NCBI GenBank assembly: GCA_022841465.1
Contig: JALHRL010000004.1
Span: forward strand, 114,608 to 176,137
Length of the DNA: 61,530 nt
DNA from: Bacteroidia bacterium
Lineage (GTDB): Bacteria; Bacteroidota; Bacteroidia; B-17B0; Aurantibacillaceae
Direction: 5' to 3'
Shown here: piece after piece, positions 15,902 to 25,117 of the stretch
Layout: each line of letters begins with the position of its first letter
How positions within the stretch are numbered: position 1 is the first letter of the stretch
Made by a program: the position numbers and the translations under genes
Notes under the pieces: model-generated
Seen by the model: the letters and a program-made list of their open reading frames with translations, nothing else
What the model was told of the DNA's origin: nothing
Databases searched by the model: none

Positions 15902-16657
15902 TTATATAGTTTCAAACTTACTTTTAATTTCGTCGTATCCCTTTGCTTCTAGTTCAAGAGCTAGTTCTTTTGTTCCGCTTTTTACAATTTTTCCGTTATA
16001 CAGAATATGCACAAAATCAGGAACAATATAATCTAACAAACGTTGGTAATGAGTAATAACCATAAAGGCATTATTGTTGGTTTTTAATTTGTTTACACCG
16101 TTGGCTACAATTTTTAAAGCGTCAATATCTAAGCCACTGTCTGTTTCATCTAATATTGCAAAGGTTGGTTCAAGCATTGCCATTTGAAAAATTTCATTTC
16201 TTTTTTTCTCACCACCGCTAAAACCTTCGTTCACACTTCTGTTGGTTAACTTAGCATCTAATTCAACCAACTTTTGTTTTTCTTTCACTAAGGCTAAAAA
16301 ATCTTTTGCTTCTATAGGCTCTTGTCCTTTGTAAGAACGTATTTCGTTGATGGCGGTTTTTAAAAAATTGATGTTGCTTACACCCGGAATTTCTATTGGG
16401 TATTGAAAGGCCAAAAACAACCCTTCTCTTGCTCTGTCTTCGGGCGACATTTCCAATAAATTTTTACCGTTAAAAAAAACTTCGCCCTCGGTTACTTCAT
16501 AATCTTCTTTACCTGCTAAAACACTTGATAAAGTTGATTTTCCGGAACCATTAGGACCCATTATTGCATGAATTTCTCCGGCCTTAATTTCCAGATTAAT
16601 TCCTTTTAAAATTTCTTTGCCGTTCACTGAGGCATGTAGGTTTTTTATTGATATCAT
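15902..16657 (-). CDS. sufC: Fe-S cluster assembly ATPase SufC
   Basis: An ABC-type ATPase that drives the SufBC2D complex; it is not a membrane transporter. Walker [10 protein letters not shown] (35-43), a Q-loop [12 protein letters not shown] segment typical of SufC (about 86-97), the signature [12 protein letters not shown] (about 150-161), Walker [12 protein letters not shown] (about 172-182) and the H-loop [10 protein letters not shown] (about 204-213) are all present. At 251 aa the length is normal. A four-helix-bundle gene sits between it and sufB, an unusual break in the standard order. Confidence 0.95.
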   Translation of the reverse strand: MISIKNLHASVNGKEILKGINLEIKAGEIHAIMGPNGSGKSTLSSVLAGKEDYEVTEGEVFFNGKNLLEMSPEDRAREGLFLAFQYPIEIPGVSNINFLKTAINEIRSYKGQEPIEAKDFLALVKEKQKLVELDAKLTNRSVNEGFSGGEKKRNEIFQMAMLEPTFAILDETDSGLDIDALKIVANGVNKLKTNNNAFMVITHYQRLLDYIVPDFVHILYNGKIVKSGTKELALELEAKGYDEIKSKFETI

Positions 16658-16675
16658 AATATAAAGTTTAACCAG

Positions 16676-17071
16676 TTATGAAAGTTTAGAAAGTTGTGCT
16701 TGCTTCCTTTGCATTTTTAAATAAGAAACAAAACCACCTATTGTTTTTCCAACTTCAATAACTTTATTATTCAATTCTTCAAATTCTTCTTTAGTAATAT
16801 AATTTTGATTTTTTGCTATATAAATTTGAGACCTTAACTCTCCAGCAGAAGCTTTTGCAATTAACAGAAAGTAAATAAACTGATTATTACTTTCGCGTTC
16901 AAAACCTTCCGCAATATTCGACACAACAGAAACTGACGCTCTCCTTATTTGGTCTTTTAAACCAAAATCCTTTGAAAACAATTCTTTATTTGTTTTTGCA
17001 TAAATTAAATCACAAAGCTCCAAAGCCTTTTGCCAAGCAATAATATCTTCAAACTTTTCAATCTTCGCCAT
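16676..17071 (-). CDS. Four-helix bundle (S23/IVP-like) protein inserted in the suf operon
   Basis: A 131-aa all-helical protein of the family first seen in 23S rRNA intervening sequences. It carries the signature FEDIIAWQKALEL (7-19) and LKDQIRRASVSVVSNIAEGFER (about 38-59), then FLLIAKASAGELRSQI. Its function is unknown; relatives are scattered in Bacteroidota genomes and one subgroup pairs with diversity-generating retroelements, of which there is no sign here. Both flanks carry short words of the AACTTTC/TTAACT type (16664-16690 and 17096-17140), suggesting it moved here as a unit. It separates sufC from sufB without breaking either. Confidence 0.85.
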   Translation of the reverse strand: MAKIEKFEDIIAWQKALELCDLIYAKTNKELFSKDFGLKDQIRRASVSVVSNIAEGFERESNNQFIYFLLIAKASAGELRSQIYIAKNQNYITKEEFEELNNKVIEVGKTIGGFVSYLKMQRKQAQLSKLS

Positions 17072-17095
17072 TAATTTCTTTTTTAATTCTTCTAC

Positions 17096-17141
17096 CTATT
17101 TAACTTTCTTAACTGACTAACTTTCCCAACTGATTAACTTT
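17096..17141. repeat. Short AACTTTC/TTAACT repeats beside the four-helix bundle gene
   Basis: Three imperfect units of about 17 bases containing TAACTTTC and AACTGA. On the other side of the gene (16664-16692) the complementary words AAGTTTAACCAGTT and GAAAGTTTAGAAAGTT occur, so the gene is flanked by inverted copies of the same word family. Confidence 0.5.
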
Positions 17142-17145
17142 TAAA

Positions 17146-18600
17146 TTACCCTACCGATCCCTCTAAACTAACTGCTAACAATTTTTGTGCTTCCACAGCA
17201 AACTCCATTGGCAATTTATTTAATACTTCTTTGCAATATCCGTTTACAATAAGAGCAACTGCTTTTTCTGTTTCAATACCTCGTTGCTTACAATAAAAAA
17301 GCTGATCCTCACCAATTTTACTGGTAGTAGCTTCGTGTTCAACAATGGCACTTTTATCTTTTATTTCAATATACGGGAAAGTATGAGCCCCGCATTTATC
17401 GCCCATCAATAAACTATCACATTGTGAAAAGTTACGCGCATTTTTTGCTCCCTTGCGTATTTGTACCAATCCACGATAACTGTTGTTGCTGAAACCTGCG
17501 GAAATTCCTTTGGAAATAATTGTGCTTCTTGTGTTTTTACCTATGTGAATCATTTTTGTTCCGGTATCTGCTTCTTGTTTATTATTAGTAACGGCTACCG
17601 AATAAAATTCTCCAACAGAATTATCGCCTTTTAAAATAACCGATGGGTATTTCCAGGTAATGGCCGAACCGGTTTCTACCTGTGTCCAACTTATTTTAGA
17701 ATTTTCTTCTAAACAAATTCCACGTTTAGTAACAAAATTATAAATACCGCCTTTTCCGTCTTTATCACCCGGATACCAATTTTGAACCGTGCTGTATTTT
17801 ACTTCGGCACCTTTGTGTGCAATAATTTCAACAACAGCAGCGTGCAATTGATTTTCGTCGCGTTGCGGAGCAGTACATCCTTCTAAATAACTCACGTAAC
17901 TATCTTCATCGGCAACAATTAAAGTGCGTTCAAATTGTCCGGTTCCGCTTGCGTTAATTCTAAAATAAGTACTTAATTCCATTGGGCAACGAACGCCTTT
18001 TGGAATGTAACAAAACGAGCCATCGCTAAACACGGCACTGTTTAATGCTGCATAATAATTATCGGTGGCAGGAACAACCATGCTCATGTATTTTTTAATA
18101 AGTTCAGGATGTTCTTGAACCGCTTCGCTAAACGAACAAAAGATTACTCCTTTTTCTGCCAAGGTTTCTCTGAAGGTGGTTTTTACAGATACACTATCAA
18201 ACACCGCGTCAACCGCAATGTTTGACTGAACGCCGGTTAAACGTTTTTGTTCTTCTAAAGAGATTCCTAATTTTTCGAAAGTTTTTAAAAGTTCAGGATC
18301 CACTTCATCTAAACTTTTTATTTCGGGTTTTACTTTTGGCGCAGAGTAATAACTAATGTCTTGAAAATTAATTTTCGGATAAGTAATATGTGCCCATTGT
18401 TCGGGCTCGGGCAAGTTTTTCCAAAAACGAAAAGCTTTTAATCTGTATTCCAAAAGCCATTCAGGTTCGTTTTTCTTTTTAGATAATGCGCGTACAACAT
18501 CTTCATTTAATCCTTTGGCAAAAGTATCGGTTTCAATATTGGTAGTAAAACCATATTTGTAATCGCCTTGTATATGTTCTTCTAAAATGTCGTTTGACAT
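17146..18600 (-). CDS. sufB: Fe-S cluster assembly protein SufB
   Basis: The main scaffold subunit of SufBC2D, where new clusters form. Recognisable blocks include [18 protein letters not shown] (14-31), [35 protein letters not shown]-type sequence (about 187-221), [19 protein letters not shown], and [14 protein letters not shown] followed by HTFPYIE near residues 390-420, which includes the conserved cysteine. At 484 aa it matches the usual length. sufA lies 14 bases upstream; the downstream partner sufC is displaced by the inserted four-helix bundle gene. Confidence 0.96.
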   Translation of the reverse strand: MSNDILEEHIQGDYKYGFTTNIETDTFAKGLNEDVVRALSKKKNEPEWLLEYRLKAFRFWKNLPEPEQWAHITYPKINFQDISYYSAPKVKPEIKSLDEVDPELLKTFEKLGISLEEQKRLTGVQSNIAVDAVFDSVSVKTTFRETLAEKGVIFCSFSEAVQEHPELIKKYMSMVVPATDNYYAALNSAVFSDGSFCYIPKGVRCPMELSTYFRINASGTGQFERTLIVADEDSYVSYLEGCTAPQRDENQLHAAVVEIIAHKGAEVKYSTVQNWYPGDKDGKGGIYNFVTKRGICLEENSKISWTQVETGSAITWKYPSVILKGDNSVGEFYSVAVTNNKQEADTGTKMIHIGKNTRSTIISKGISAGFSNNSYRGLVQIRKGAKNARNFSQCDSLLMGDKCGAHTFPYIEIKDKSAIVEHEATTSKIGEDQLFYCKQRGIETEKAVALIVNGYCKEVLNKLPMEFAVEAQKLLAVSLEGSVG

Positions 18601-18614
18601 ACTTTATTTTTTAA

Positions 18615-18941
18615 TTAAACTGAAAATGATTCTCCGCAACCACAAGTGCGTGATGCGTTTGGGTTATTAAAAACAAAACCTTTGCCGTTTAGTCCACCGG
18701 AGTATTGCAACTCGGTACCTACCAAATACAAAAAACTTTTTCTATCTACCACAATTTTTATTCCTTTATCTTCAAATGTTTGGTCGCCTTCTTTCATTTG
18801 GTTATCAAATTCAAGTTTATAAGACAAACCGCTGCAACCGCCACCTTCTACTCCCACTCTTATAAATGAATTTTCTGGACAATTTTCTGCTTTCATTAAT
18901 TCTAAAGCATGGCTTTTTGCTTCTTCTGAAACTGTTATCAT
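18615..18941 (-). CDS. sufA: A-type Fe-S carrier protein (SufA/IscA/HesB family)
   Basis: Carries nascent iron-sulfur clusters to target proteins. The three conserved cysteines are in GGGCSGLSY (about 32-40) and RTCGCGESF (about 99-107, a CGC pair). At 108 aa the length is typical. It is the first gene of the minus-strand suf operon, with a promoter region rich in palindromes just upstream (18986-19040). Confidence 0.94.
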   Translation of the reverse strand: MITVSEEAKSHALELMKAENCPENSFIRVGVEGGGCSGLSYKLEFDNQMKEGDQTFEDKGIKIVVDRKSFLYLVGTELQYSGGLNGKGFVFNNPNASRTCGCGESFSV

Positions 18942-18985
18942 AGCTTATAATATTGATTTACAAATGTTTAAATTGATATGTTTAA

Positions 18986-19000
18986 TTAGATTAAATCTAA
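18986..19000. promoter_or_regulatory. Perfect palindrome at the expected suf transcription start
   Basis: TTAGATT-A-AATCTAA, with 7-base arms, lies 45-59 bases before the sufA ATG. It sits immediately downstream of a minus-strand -7 box, where a repressor would block initiation. Its shape recalls DtxR/IdeR-type metal-regulator sites, but this is inference. Confidence 0.5.
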
Positions 19001-19008
19001 ATTCACTA

Positions 19009-19040
19009 CAAAAATACCATATTTATGGTATTCAAACAAA
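19009..19040 (-). promoter_or_regulatory. Promoter of the suf operon with an internal palindrome
   Basis: On the minus strand the -7 box TATTTTTG (19016-19009) exactly matches TAnnTTTG. A TTTG at 19040-19037 lies 20 bases upstream, in the place of the -33 element. The spacer contains the perfect inverted repeat AATACCATA-TT-TATGGTATT (19013-19032), which overlaps the -7 box and could be a second operator. Confidence 0.55.
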
Positions 19041-19216
19041 AATATTAACAATAGTTTTCTTCTAATGTTGCGCAATATTGCCGTTTTGGCAAAGTATTTG
19101 ATCTAAAACCATGTAAATGTTATAAAGGAACTTTAGATAATTAACACTAGTGTGCTGATAACCATTTGTTTTTTACAGATATACATGAAATTAAATGCCA
19201 AAATTTATATCATCAT

Positions 19217-20011
19217 TTGAAAATACTTAAATACATATTTATTTGTTGGCTTTTAACAACGCAATTAATAAGTCAGAACACCATTAATGTTAACTATTTA
19301 GCGAGGCCTCCGTTTACAATAAAAGACACCACTTCGCCAACCGGAATTGAAATTGATATTATAAATGAATACTTGTTATGGCTTAAAAGCGTAAAGAAAA
19401 AAGATTTTGACATAAAATACAGTGCTTTTACAGATGTTGAATTATTTAAAACGGCAACAGTAAAAAACGCAATAGGATTAGGAGCCTTTATTACAACCAA
19501 TGATAAATACAGTGAATACGATTACAGTGTTCCGTACATGAAAAATTTATCTTTTTGCATTACAAACGGAAATGCTCCTGATATTAAAAACAAAAATCAA
19601 ACAGAAGTATACAGAGCTTTGGCAAGCATGCAAGCCTTAACCATAGATAAAACCAATTTAAATAATTGTGTTTTAGATGTAAAGAAAACTTTTTTGAAAG
19701 ATTTAAAAATAAATTATGTGAACTCTCAATTTGAAATATTAAATGGTATTGCAAAAAATGTTCTGGTATTTGGTTATGTTGACGCAATAGAATTTTGGTA
19801 TTTTTTAAAGAACAACCCAAATAAGTTTTTAAAGGTTCAGAAAAGCATGGAGCAAGCAAAAGAAAATTATAGTTTTATTTTTCCAAAAGGCAGCGAACAT
19901 AAGTTATTGTTTAATGAGTTTTTCTTAAACTTTAAAAACGGCCTTAAATACAAAAGCATCCTTGAAAAGTACATGGGTGGATTTATGGGCCAAAACATGG
20001 CTGTAAAATAA
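19217..20011 (+). CDS. Periplasmic solute-binding-like protein (SBP family 3 fold)
   Basis: An exported protein of about 264 aa. The TTG at 19217 is chosen because it gives a clean signal peptide (KILKYIFICWLLTTQLISQ), whereas the earlier TTG at 19166 adds a polar stretch in front of it. The mature part begins INVNYLARPPFTI, continues with PTGIEIDIINEYL and FITTNDKYSEYDYSVPYMKN, and has a later SFIFPKGSEHKLLFNEFF segment. All are typical of family 3 extracellular solute-binding domains. No permease or ATPase lies next to it, so it may be a free-standing sensor-like or ligand-binding protein. The ligand is unknown. Confidence 0.7.
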   Translation: MKILKYIFICWLLTTQLISQNTINVNYLARPPFTIKDTTSPTGIEIDIINEYLLWLKSVKKKDFDIKYSAFTDVELFKTATVKNAIGLGAFITTNDKYSEYDYSVPYMKNLSFCITNGNAPDIKNKNQTEVYRALASMQALTIDKTNLNNCVLDVKKTFLKDLKINYVNSQFEILNGIAKNVLVFGYVDAIEFWYFLKNNPNKFLKVQKSMEQAKENYSFIFPKGSEHKLLFNEFFLNFKNGLKYKSILEKYMGGFMGQNMAVK

Positions 20012-20044
20012 AATCACTACCTTTATTTTCTGAATATTACCCGA

Positions 20045-20620
20045 ATGATTGCCATTGATAACACCTTAATTTCTGAAGACGTTGTAGAAAAAAAATTTGT
20101 TTGCGATTTAAACGCTTGCAAAGGCGCTTGTTGTGTTGCCGGAGATAGTGGCGCACCCTTAGAGAAAGATGAACTTAAAATCATCGACTCTATTTTAGAA
20201 AAAGTAAAACCTTTTATGGTTAAAAAAGGAATAAAGGCAATTGAAAAAAACGGAGCTTATGTAATAGACGGTGACGGAGATTATACCACTACACTAGTTT
20301 CTCCGGGTGCTGAATGTGCTTTTGTTTATTTTGATGAAAATAAAATTGCCAAGTGTGCCATAGAAAAAGCTTATTTAGAAAAAATAATTGATTGGAAAAA
20401 ACCGATCAGTTGTCATTTATATCCTATACGCATTACCAAACACAAAAGCTACGATGCCGTAAACTACGATAAATGGTCGGTTTGCGCCCCAGCATGCGCT
20501 TGTGGTGAAAAATTGGATGTTCCGGTTTACAAATTTTTAAAAGAACCTTTAATAAGAAAATATGGGAAAGAATGGTTTAAGCAATTAGAAAAAAGTGCTA
20601 AACTACTCATCAAAAAATAG
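20045..20620 (+). CDS. DUF3109 family cysteine-rich protein
   Basis: A 191-aa soluble protein with a set of conserved cysteines. They are seen in FVCDLNACKGACCVAGDSGAPL (about 18-39), GAECAFVYF, AKCAIEKAY, ISCHLYPIRI and CAPACACGEKL. The pattern matches DUF3109, related to the YkgJ/FliB zinc- or iron-cluster-binding family. The biochemical role is not known. It lies 6 bases upstream of the sugar-nucleotide reductase-like gene and may share its transcript. Confidence 0.85.
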   Translation: MIAIDNTLISEDVVEKKFVCDLNACKGACCVAGDSGAPLEKDELKIIDSILEKVKPFMVKKGIKAIEKNGAYVIDGDGDYTTTLVSPGAECAFVYFDENKIAKCAIEKAYLEKIIDWKKPISCHLYPIRITKHKSYDAVNYDKWSVCAPACACGEKLDVPVYKFLKEPLIRKYGKEWFKQLEKSAKLLIKK

Positions 20621-20625
20621 TATTC

Positions 20626-21552
20626 ATGAAAAAAATTTTAATTACCGGTTCAAACGGATTATTAGGGCAAAAATTAGTTTATAAATTAGTAAATCATCCG
20701 GAATTTAAATTAATTGCCACCGCTCGCGGAGAAAATAGATTGGTAAAAAAAGAGGGTTATATTTATGAAACCCTTGATATTACAAGCAAAGAACAAACAG
20801 AAAATATTTATTCGAAATATTTACCCGATATTATTATAAATACAGCGGCTATGACCAACGTAGATGCCTGCGAAACCGAAAAAGAAAATGCAATGAATAT
20901 GAATGCGCATTCGGTGAAATATCAGGTACAAACATTAGAAACATTAAAGAAAAGAAACCCCAATTACGATCCGCATTACATTCATTTAAGTACCGATTTT
21001 ATTTTCGACGGTACTCATGGCCCGCTAGATGAAAACGAAAAACCAAATCCATTAAGTTATTATGCCGAAACAAAATTAGAAGCCGAAAAAATTGTAATGA
21101 CCAGCTCTTTAAAATGGGCCATTGCCAGAACCGTTTTGGTTTATGGTATTGTAGATAATATGAGCAGAAGTAATATTGTACTTTGGGTAAAAAACAATTT
21201 AGAACAAGGAAAAACCATTAACGTTGTTGACGATCAGTTTAGAACCCCTACGCTTGCCGAAGACCTTGCGGATGGCTGCTTATTAATTGCACAAAAAGGT
21301 GCAACCGGAATTTATAATATTAGCGGCAAAGATTACATGAGTATTTTAACTTTAGCGCATCGTGTTGCCGATTATTATAAATTAGACAAAACATTAATTA
21401 AACCAAGCAAAAGTATCGATATTAAGCAACCTGCTAAGCGCCCACCCAATACAGGTTTTATAATAGATAAAGCCATAAAAGAATTAGGTTATAAGCCACA
21501 CAGCTTCGAAGAAGGTATTGCTCTTTTGGAAGAACAACTTAAAAAAAATTAA
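20626..21552 (+). CDS. RmlD-like NAD(P)-dependent sugar-nucleotide reductase/epimerase
   Basis: A 308-aa extended short-chain dehydrogenase. The cofactor glycine motif is TGSNGLLG (residues 7-14). NTAAMTNVDACE (about 72-83) and HLSTDFIFDG (about 121-130) are typical of dTDP-4-dehydrorhamnose reductases, and the catalytic Tyr-Lys pair is in SYYAETKLEAEK (about 145-156). No other rhamnose-pathway gene is nearby, so the exact substrate is uncertain; related proteins also act as methionine adenosyltransferase regulatory subunits or generic NDP-sugar reductases. Its 3' end overlaps the convergent HAD gene by 4 bases. Confidence 0.82.
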   Translation: MKKILITGSNGLLGQKLVYKLVNHPEFKLIATARGENRLVKKEGYIYETLDITSKEQTENIYSKYLPDIIINTAAMTNVDACETEKENAMNMNAHSVKYQVQTLETLKKRNPNYDPHYIHLSTDFIFDGTHGPLDENEKPNPLSYYAETKLEAEKIVMTSSLKWAIARTVLVYGIVDNMSRSNIVLWVKNNLEQGKTINVVDDQFRTPTLAEDLADGCLLIAQKGATGIYNISGKDYMSILTLAHRVADYYKLDKTLIKPSKSIDIKQPAKRPPNTGFIIDKAIKELGYKPHSFEEGIALLEEQLKKN

Positions 21553-22175
21553 TTTAACAAACCTGATAAATGGCTAATAAACTCTTCCCCTTTAGGAAGT
21601 AGAATAGTATTTAAACCCAATTGTTTTGCAGCGTTAATATGAATAAAGGTATCGTCAATAAAAACAGTCTGTTCTTTTAGTAAATTATTTTCCTTTAATA
21701 CCAATTCAAATATTTCAAGTTCGGGTTTACGCATTCCTATTCTACAAGAATAATAAGCTTTATTAAAAAAAGAATCTAAATTATTAATACTGTGTTCTTT
21801 TTGAAGTATTTCTTCAAAAGCCTTAATATGTGTTTCGTTTGTATTGCTTAATAAAAAGGTATTGTAATTTGATTTAAGTTGCAACAATTCATCTAACCTT
21901 TGCTTCGGAAAATCAAGCAACATTAAATTCCAGGCATTTTTTAACTCAATTATGCTTTTATTTAAATTAAACTCTGTTTTAATTCCGGTAAAAAAATCAT
22001 TTTCAGAAATGGTACCTTTATCAAAAGCATCAAATATTTTTGTTTGCGAAAACTGATTGTAGGTATTTCTAAAATCAGGGATTCCCATTGCTTCAAACGA
22101 ATTAATGGTTCTGGCCATATCTAAATTGATGATTACCCCACCTAAATCAAAAATAATATTCTTAATTTTTTTCAT
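21549..22175 (-). CDS. HAD-family hydrolase (haloacid dehalogenase-like phosphatase)
   Basis: A 208-aa cytoplasmic protein. The N-terminal motif I IIFDLGGVIINLD (8-20) has the nucleophile Asp and a second aspartate replaced by Gly-Val as in the YihX/GS1 subgroup. Motif II is LLSNTNETH (about 108-116), a lysine follows in RKPELEIFE, and motif III is VFIDDTFIHI (about 170-179). Members remove phosphate from small sugar phosphates such as glucose 1-phosphate; the substrate here is not known. The gene is 3 bases downstream of the Rieske gene and probably co-transcribed with it. Confidence 0.85.
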   Translation of the reverse strand: MKKIKNIIFDLGGVIINLDMARTINSFEAMGIPDFRNTYNQFSQTKIFDAFDKGTISENDFFTGIKTEFNLNKSIIELKNAWNLMLLDFPKQRLDELLQLKSNYNTFLLSNTNETHIKAFEEILQKEHSINNLDSFFNKAYYSCRIGMRKPELEIFELVLKENNLLKEQTVFIDDTFIHINAAKQLGLNTILLPKGEEFISHLSGLLN

Positions 22176-22178
22176 AAA

Positions 22179-22523
22179 CTAAAGTTCCCACCATTTGGCT
22201 TTTATACCAACAAAAACACCATTGCTCTTTTCTTCAATAGGAAATGTATTTAATGCATATCCACTGCCTGCAGTTGCTTTACCACTTTTTAAATTAAATT
22301 TATAACGATGAATGGGGCAAACAATTTCATTTTCTTCGGTACAAAAACCACTACCTAATGAGGCGCCATTATGCGGACATTTATCCTGAACCGCAAAAAT
22401 ACCATCGGCAGTATGTGCAATGCAAATTTTCTCTCCTTTAAAATTAAAAACTACTGTTTTACCAAGTGTAATGTTGTTTTTAAGCGCTTCTAAACTATCG
22501 TATATTTTAAACCAATGGTACAT
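22179..22523 (-). CDS. Small Rieske [2Fe-2S] protein
   Basis: A 114-aa soluble Rieske ferredoxin-like protein. The two cluster-binding boxes are CPHNGASLG (residues about 48-56, Cys and His ligands) and CPIHRYKF (about 70-77). Similar small proteins are electron carriers for oxygenases or resemble the NirD subunit of nitrite reductase, but no oxygenase or nitrite reductase is nearby. No signal peptide or membrane anchor is seen. It may depend on the SUF system encoded upstream, though there is no direct link. Confidence 0.88.
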   Translation of the reverse strand: MYHWFKIYDSLEALKNNITLGKTVVFNFKGEKICIAHTADGIFAVQDKCPHNGASLGSGFCTEENEIVCPIHRYKFNLKSGKATAGSGYALNTFPIEEKSNGVFVGIKAKWWEL

Positions 22524-22599
22524 TATTCACAAATTTAGGCAAATTAATGCTCATTACTTGTTTTGGCAAATACTCTTCAAATTTGTATTTTTAGCACTT

Positions 22600-25065
22600 A
22601 TGCCAACCAATAAGTTGCTTGTGTTTTTGTTTATTTTTAGCTTCCAATTAGCTAAAAGTCAACAGTACACTATTTCCGGTAAAATTTACGAAGCAGAAAC
22701 AAAAGAACCATTGCCGTTTGTGCCTGTTATTATAAAGGGTACGACCATAGGTGCGCAAAGTGATTTTGATGGGAATTTTGTGATTAAAACCGATAAACTG
22801 GGCGATTCACTTATTGCCTCGTATGTAGGTTATAAAAAATTGGCACGTCCGATTAATAAAACGCTAAAGGTTCAGGAAATAAATATGCCCATGGCCAATG
22901 GCGGAATTTCATTAGAAGAAGTTGTTGTTGTTATGGGAGAAAATCCGGCACACAGAATTATTAGAAATGCCGTAAAAGTAAAAGAAAAAAATAACCGAGC
23001 TAATTTAACTTCATACCAATATGAAACGTACAATAAATTAGAATTTGACCTAACACGTATACCAAAAGAAATGCGTGAAAAGAAACTTTTAAAACCCATT
23101 CAATTTATTTTTGAAAATGTTGATAGCACCAACAGTGGTGAAAGACCTTCCCTTCCCTTTTTTATGATTGAAAGTATTTCTGAATTATATTACAAAAGCA
23201 ACCCGCCTAGAAAAAAAGAAGTAATTAAAGCAAGTAAAATTACAGGTGTTGAAAACGCAAGTATATCTCAGGTTTTAGGTGATATGTATCAAAACATAAA
23301 CATCTACAACAACAATGTAATTGCCTTTAATAAACAAATACCCAGCCCCATTGGTGAAAATGCATTGTTTTATTATAAGTTTTATTTAGAAGACAGTTTG
23401 TTTCAAGACAATCATTACGTTTATCACATCCGCTTTAAACCTAAACGTACACAAGAATTATCTTTTACCGGCAATATGTGGATTGCCGACACTACCTGGG
23501 GTATTAAAAAATTAGAAATGAGTATGCCAAAAGATGCCAATTTAAATTTTATTAATACCGCCAATGTAATTCAAGAATACACGTATACTGATAGCACCTG
23601 GATGTTGAAGAAAGACAGATTAGTGGTTGATTTTGCGCCTACAAAAAATTCTATTGGTTTTTATGGAAGAAAAACTACTTCCTACAAAAACATTACCATA
23701 AATAAACCCAAAGAAGATAAATTTTATGAATTTGGAGATGCAATTGTTGTAGAAGATAGTGCCACAAAAAAAACAGATGAATTTTGGGCAGAAAACAGAC
23801 ACGATAGTTTAACAGCGCGCGAATTAAAAATATTTAAAATGATTGACACCATACAATCATTACCCATTTACAGAACCTGGGTAGATTTCTTTTACATGGT
23901 TATTGTTGGTTATAAAAAATTCAACAATTTTGAAATTGGTCCATATTCAAACTTAGTTTCCTATAATAGATTAGAAGGCTGGCGTTTAAGGTTTGGCGGA
24001 AGAACAAGTGATTTATTCAGTAAATGGTATGAATTAAACGGATATGTTGCCTATGGATTAAAAGATGAGAAATTTAAATATTCGCTTGGTTTTAAATCAT
24101 TTTTAACCAAACGCCCTAGTAGGCAATTAGTAGGAATGCGTTATAAAAGCGATTACGAAATTTTAGGACAAAGCACAAACGGTTTCTCGCAAGATAATGT
24201 TTTAGCTTCTTTTTTTAGAGTTAACCCTTTAACTAACTTAACGCGGGTTAGCCAAGCTGAGGCATGGTATGAAAGAGAATGGTTTCCGGGCTTAATCACC
24301 AGAACAACTTTGGTTGGAAGGCAATTTATACCTCTAGGAACAAATAAATACGAAGCTTATACCCGTGATGGATCTATTGGAGAAGTAGAAAGCATTAACA
24401 ATACGGAATTAAGAATGAACATTAGATTTGCATGGAAAGAAAAGTACGTTGGAGAAGGGTTTACCAGAGCTTCTATTGGTACAACATATCCCATTGTTCA
24501 ATTAAATTATTCTAAAAGTTTAAGAAACGCATTTAAAGGCGAATACGATTATCATAAATTTTCTGTTCGTGTAACTGATAGAATTAGAATTACCCCAATT
24601 ATTGGATACACCGATTTAACGCTTGAAGCAGGAAAAATATATGGAACATTGCCTTACCCGCTAATGGAATTACACGGAGGAAATGAAACACTGATTTACG
24701 ATGAACTGGCATATAACATGATGAATTATTACGAATTTGCGAGCGACCAATTTGCATCTGTTGGTATTTATCACCATTTCGACGGATTGTTTTTTAATAA
24801 ATTACCATTGTTGCGTAAAGCCAAATTACGCGAAGTAGTAACCATGAAAGCCGTAATAGGAAGTGTAGAAGCTAAAAATAAAACCTCCTTAATTTTCCCC
24901 AACACCTTGCGGGATTTAAGTAACGGACCCTATGTTGAGGCAACAGCAGGTATTGAAAATATTTTAAGAGTTTTTAGAGTGGATGCCCTATGGCGCCTAA
25001 CCTACCGATCGCCAAACGCATTAGATAATTTTGGAATAAAATTTACTTTCCAGTTTATGCTTTAA
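22600..25065 (+). CDS. DUF5686 outer-membrane protein with carboxypeptidase-like regulatory domain
   Basis: About 821 aa. The ATG at 22600 gives a signal peptide (LLVFLFIFSFQLAKSQ) and lies beyond the divergent Rieske gene, unlike the longer open frame that begins inside it. The N-terminal domain (about 20-110) is a CarboxypepD_reg-like beta-sandwich (TISGKIYEAETKEPLPFVPV, then FVIKTDKLGDSLIASYVGY). The remainder matches DUF5686, with a C-terminal part rich in alternating aromatic strands ending in FGIKFTFQFML, typical of an outer-membrane barrel. The function of the family is unknown; an envelope role is likely. lptB follows 52 bases later. Confidence 0.85.
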   Translation: MPTNKLLVFLFIFSFQLAKSQQYTISGKIYEAETKEPLPFVPVIIKGTTIGAQSDFDGNFVIKTDKLGDSLIASYVGYKKLARPINKTLKVQEINMPMANGGISLEEVVVVMGENPAHRIIRNAVKVKEKNNRANLTSYQYETYNKLEFDLTRIPKEMREKKLLKPIQFIFENVDSTNSGERPSLPFFMIESISELYYKSNPPRKKEVIKASKITGVENASISQVLGDMYQNINIYNNNVIAFNKQIPSPIGENALFYYKFYLEDSLFQDNHYVYHIRFKPKRTQELSFTGNMWIADTTWGIKKLEMSMPKDANLNFINTANVIQEYTYTDSTWMLKKDRLVVDFAPTKNSIGFYGRKTTSYKNITINKPKEDKFYEFGDAIVVEDSATKKTDEFWAENRHDSLTARELKIFKMIDTIQSLPIYRTWVDFFYMVIVGYKKFNNFEIGPYSNLVSYNRLEGWRLRFGGRTSDLFSKWYELNGYVAYGLKDEKFKYSLGFKSFLTKRPSRQLVGMRYKSDYEILGQSTNGFSQDNVLASFFRVNPLTNLTRVSQAEAWYEREWFPGLITRTTLVGRQFIPLGTNKYEAYTRDGSIGEVESINNTELRMNIRFAWKEKYVGEGFTRASIGTTYPIVQLNYSKSLRNAFKGEYDYHKFSVRVTDRIRITPIIGYTDLTLEAGKIYGTLPYPLMELHGGNETLIYDELAYNMMNYYEFASDQFASVGIYHHFDGLFFNKLPLLRKAKLREVVTMKAVIGSVEAKNKTSLIFPNTLRDLSNGPYVEATAGIENILRVFRVDALWRLTYRSPNALDNFGIKFTFQFML

Positions 25066-25117
25066 TACTTAACAATTTTTATTAATCCAGTTACAATAAT
25101 AATACCGAAGTTTAAGT

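Noticed and set aside
16676-17071. Part of a diversity-generating retroelement (Avd-like accessory protein)
   Set aside because: No reverse transcriptase, template repeat or variable repeat lies nearby; the gene sits inside the suf operon.
22420-22599. A longer N-terminus for the DUF5686 protein
   Set aside because: It would run through the divergent Rieske gene and hide the signal peptide that begins at the ATG at 22600.
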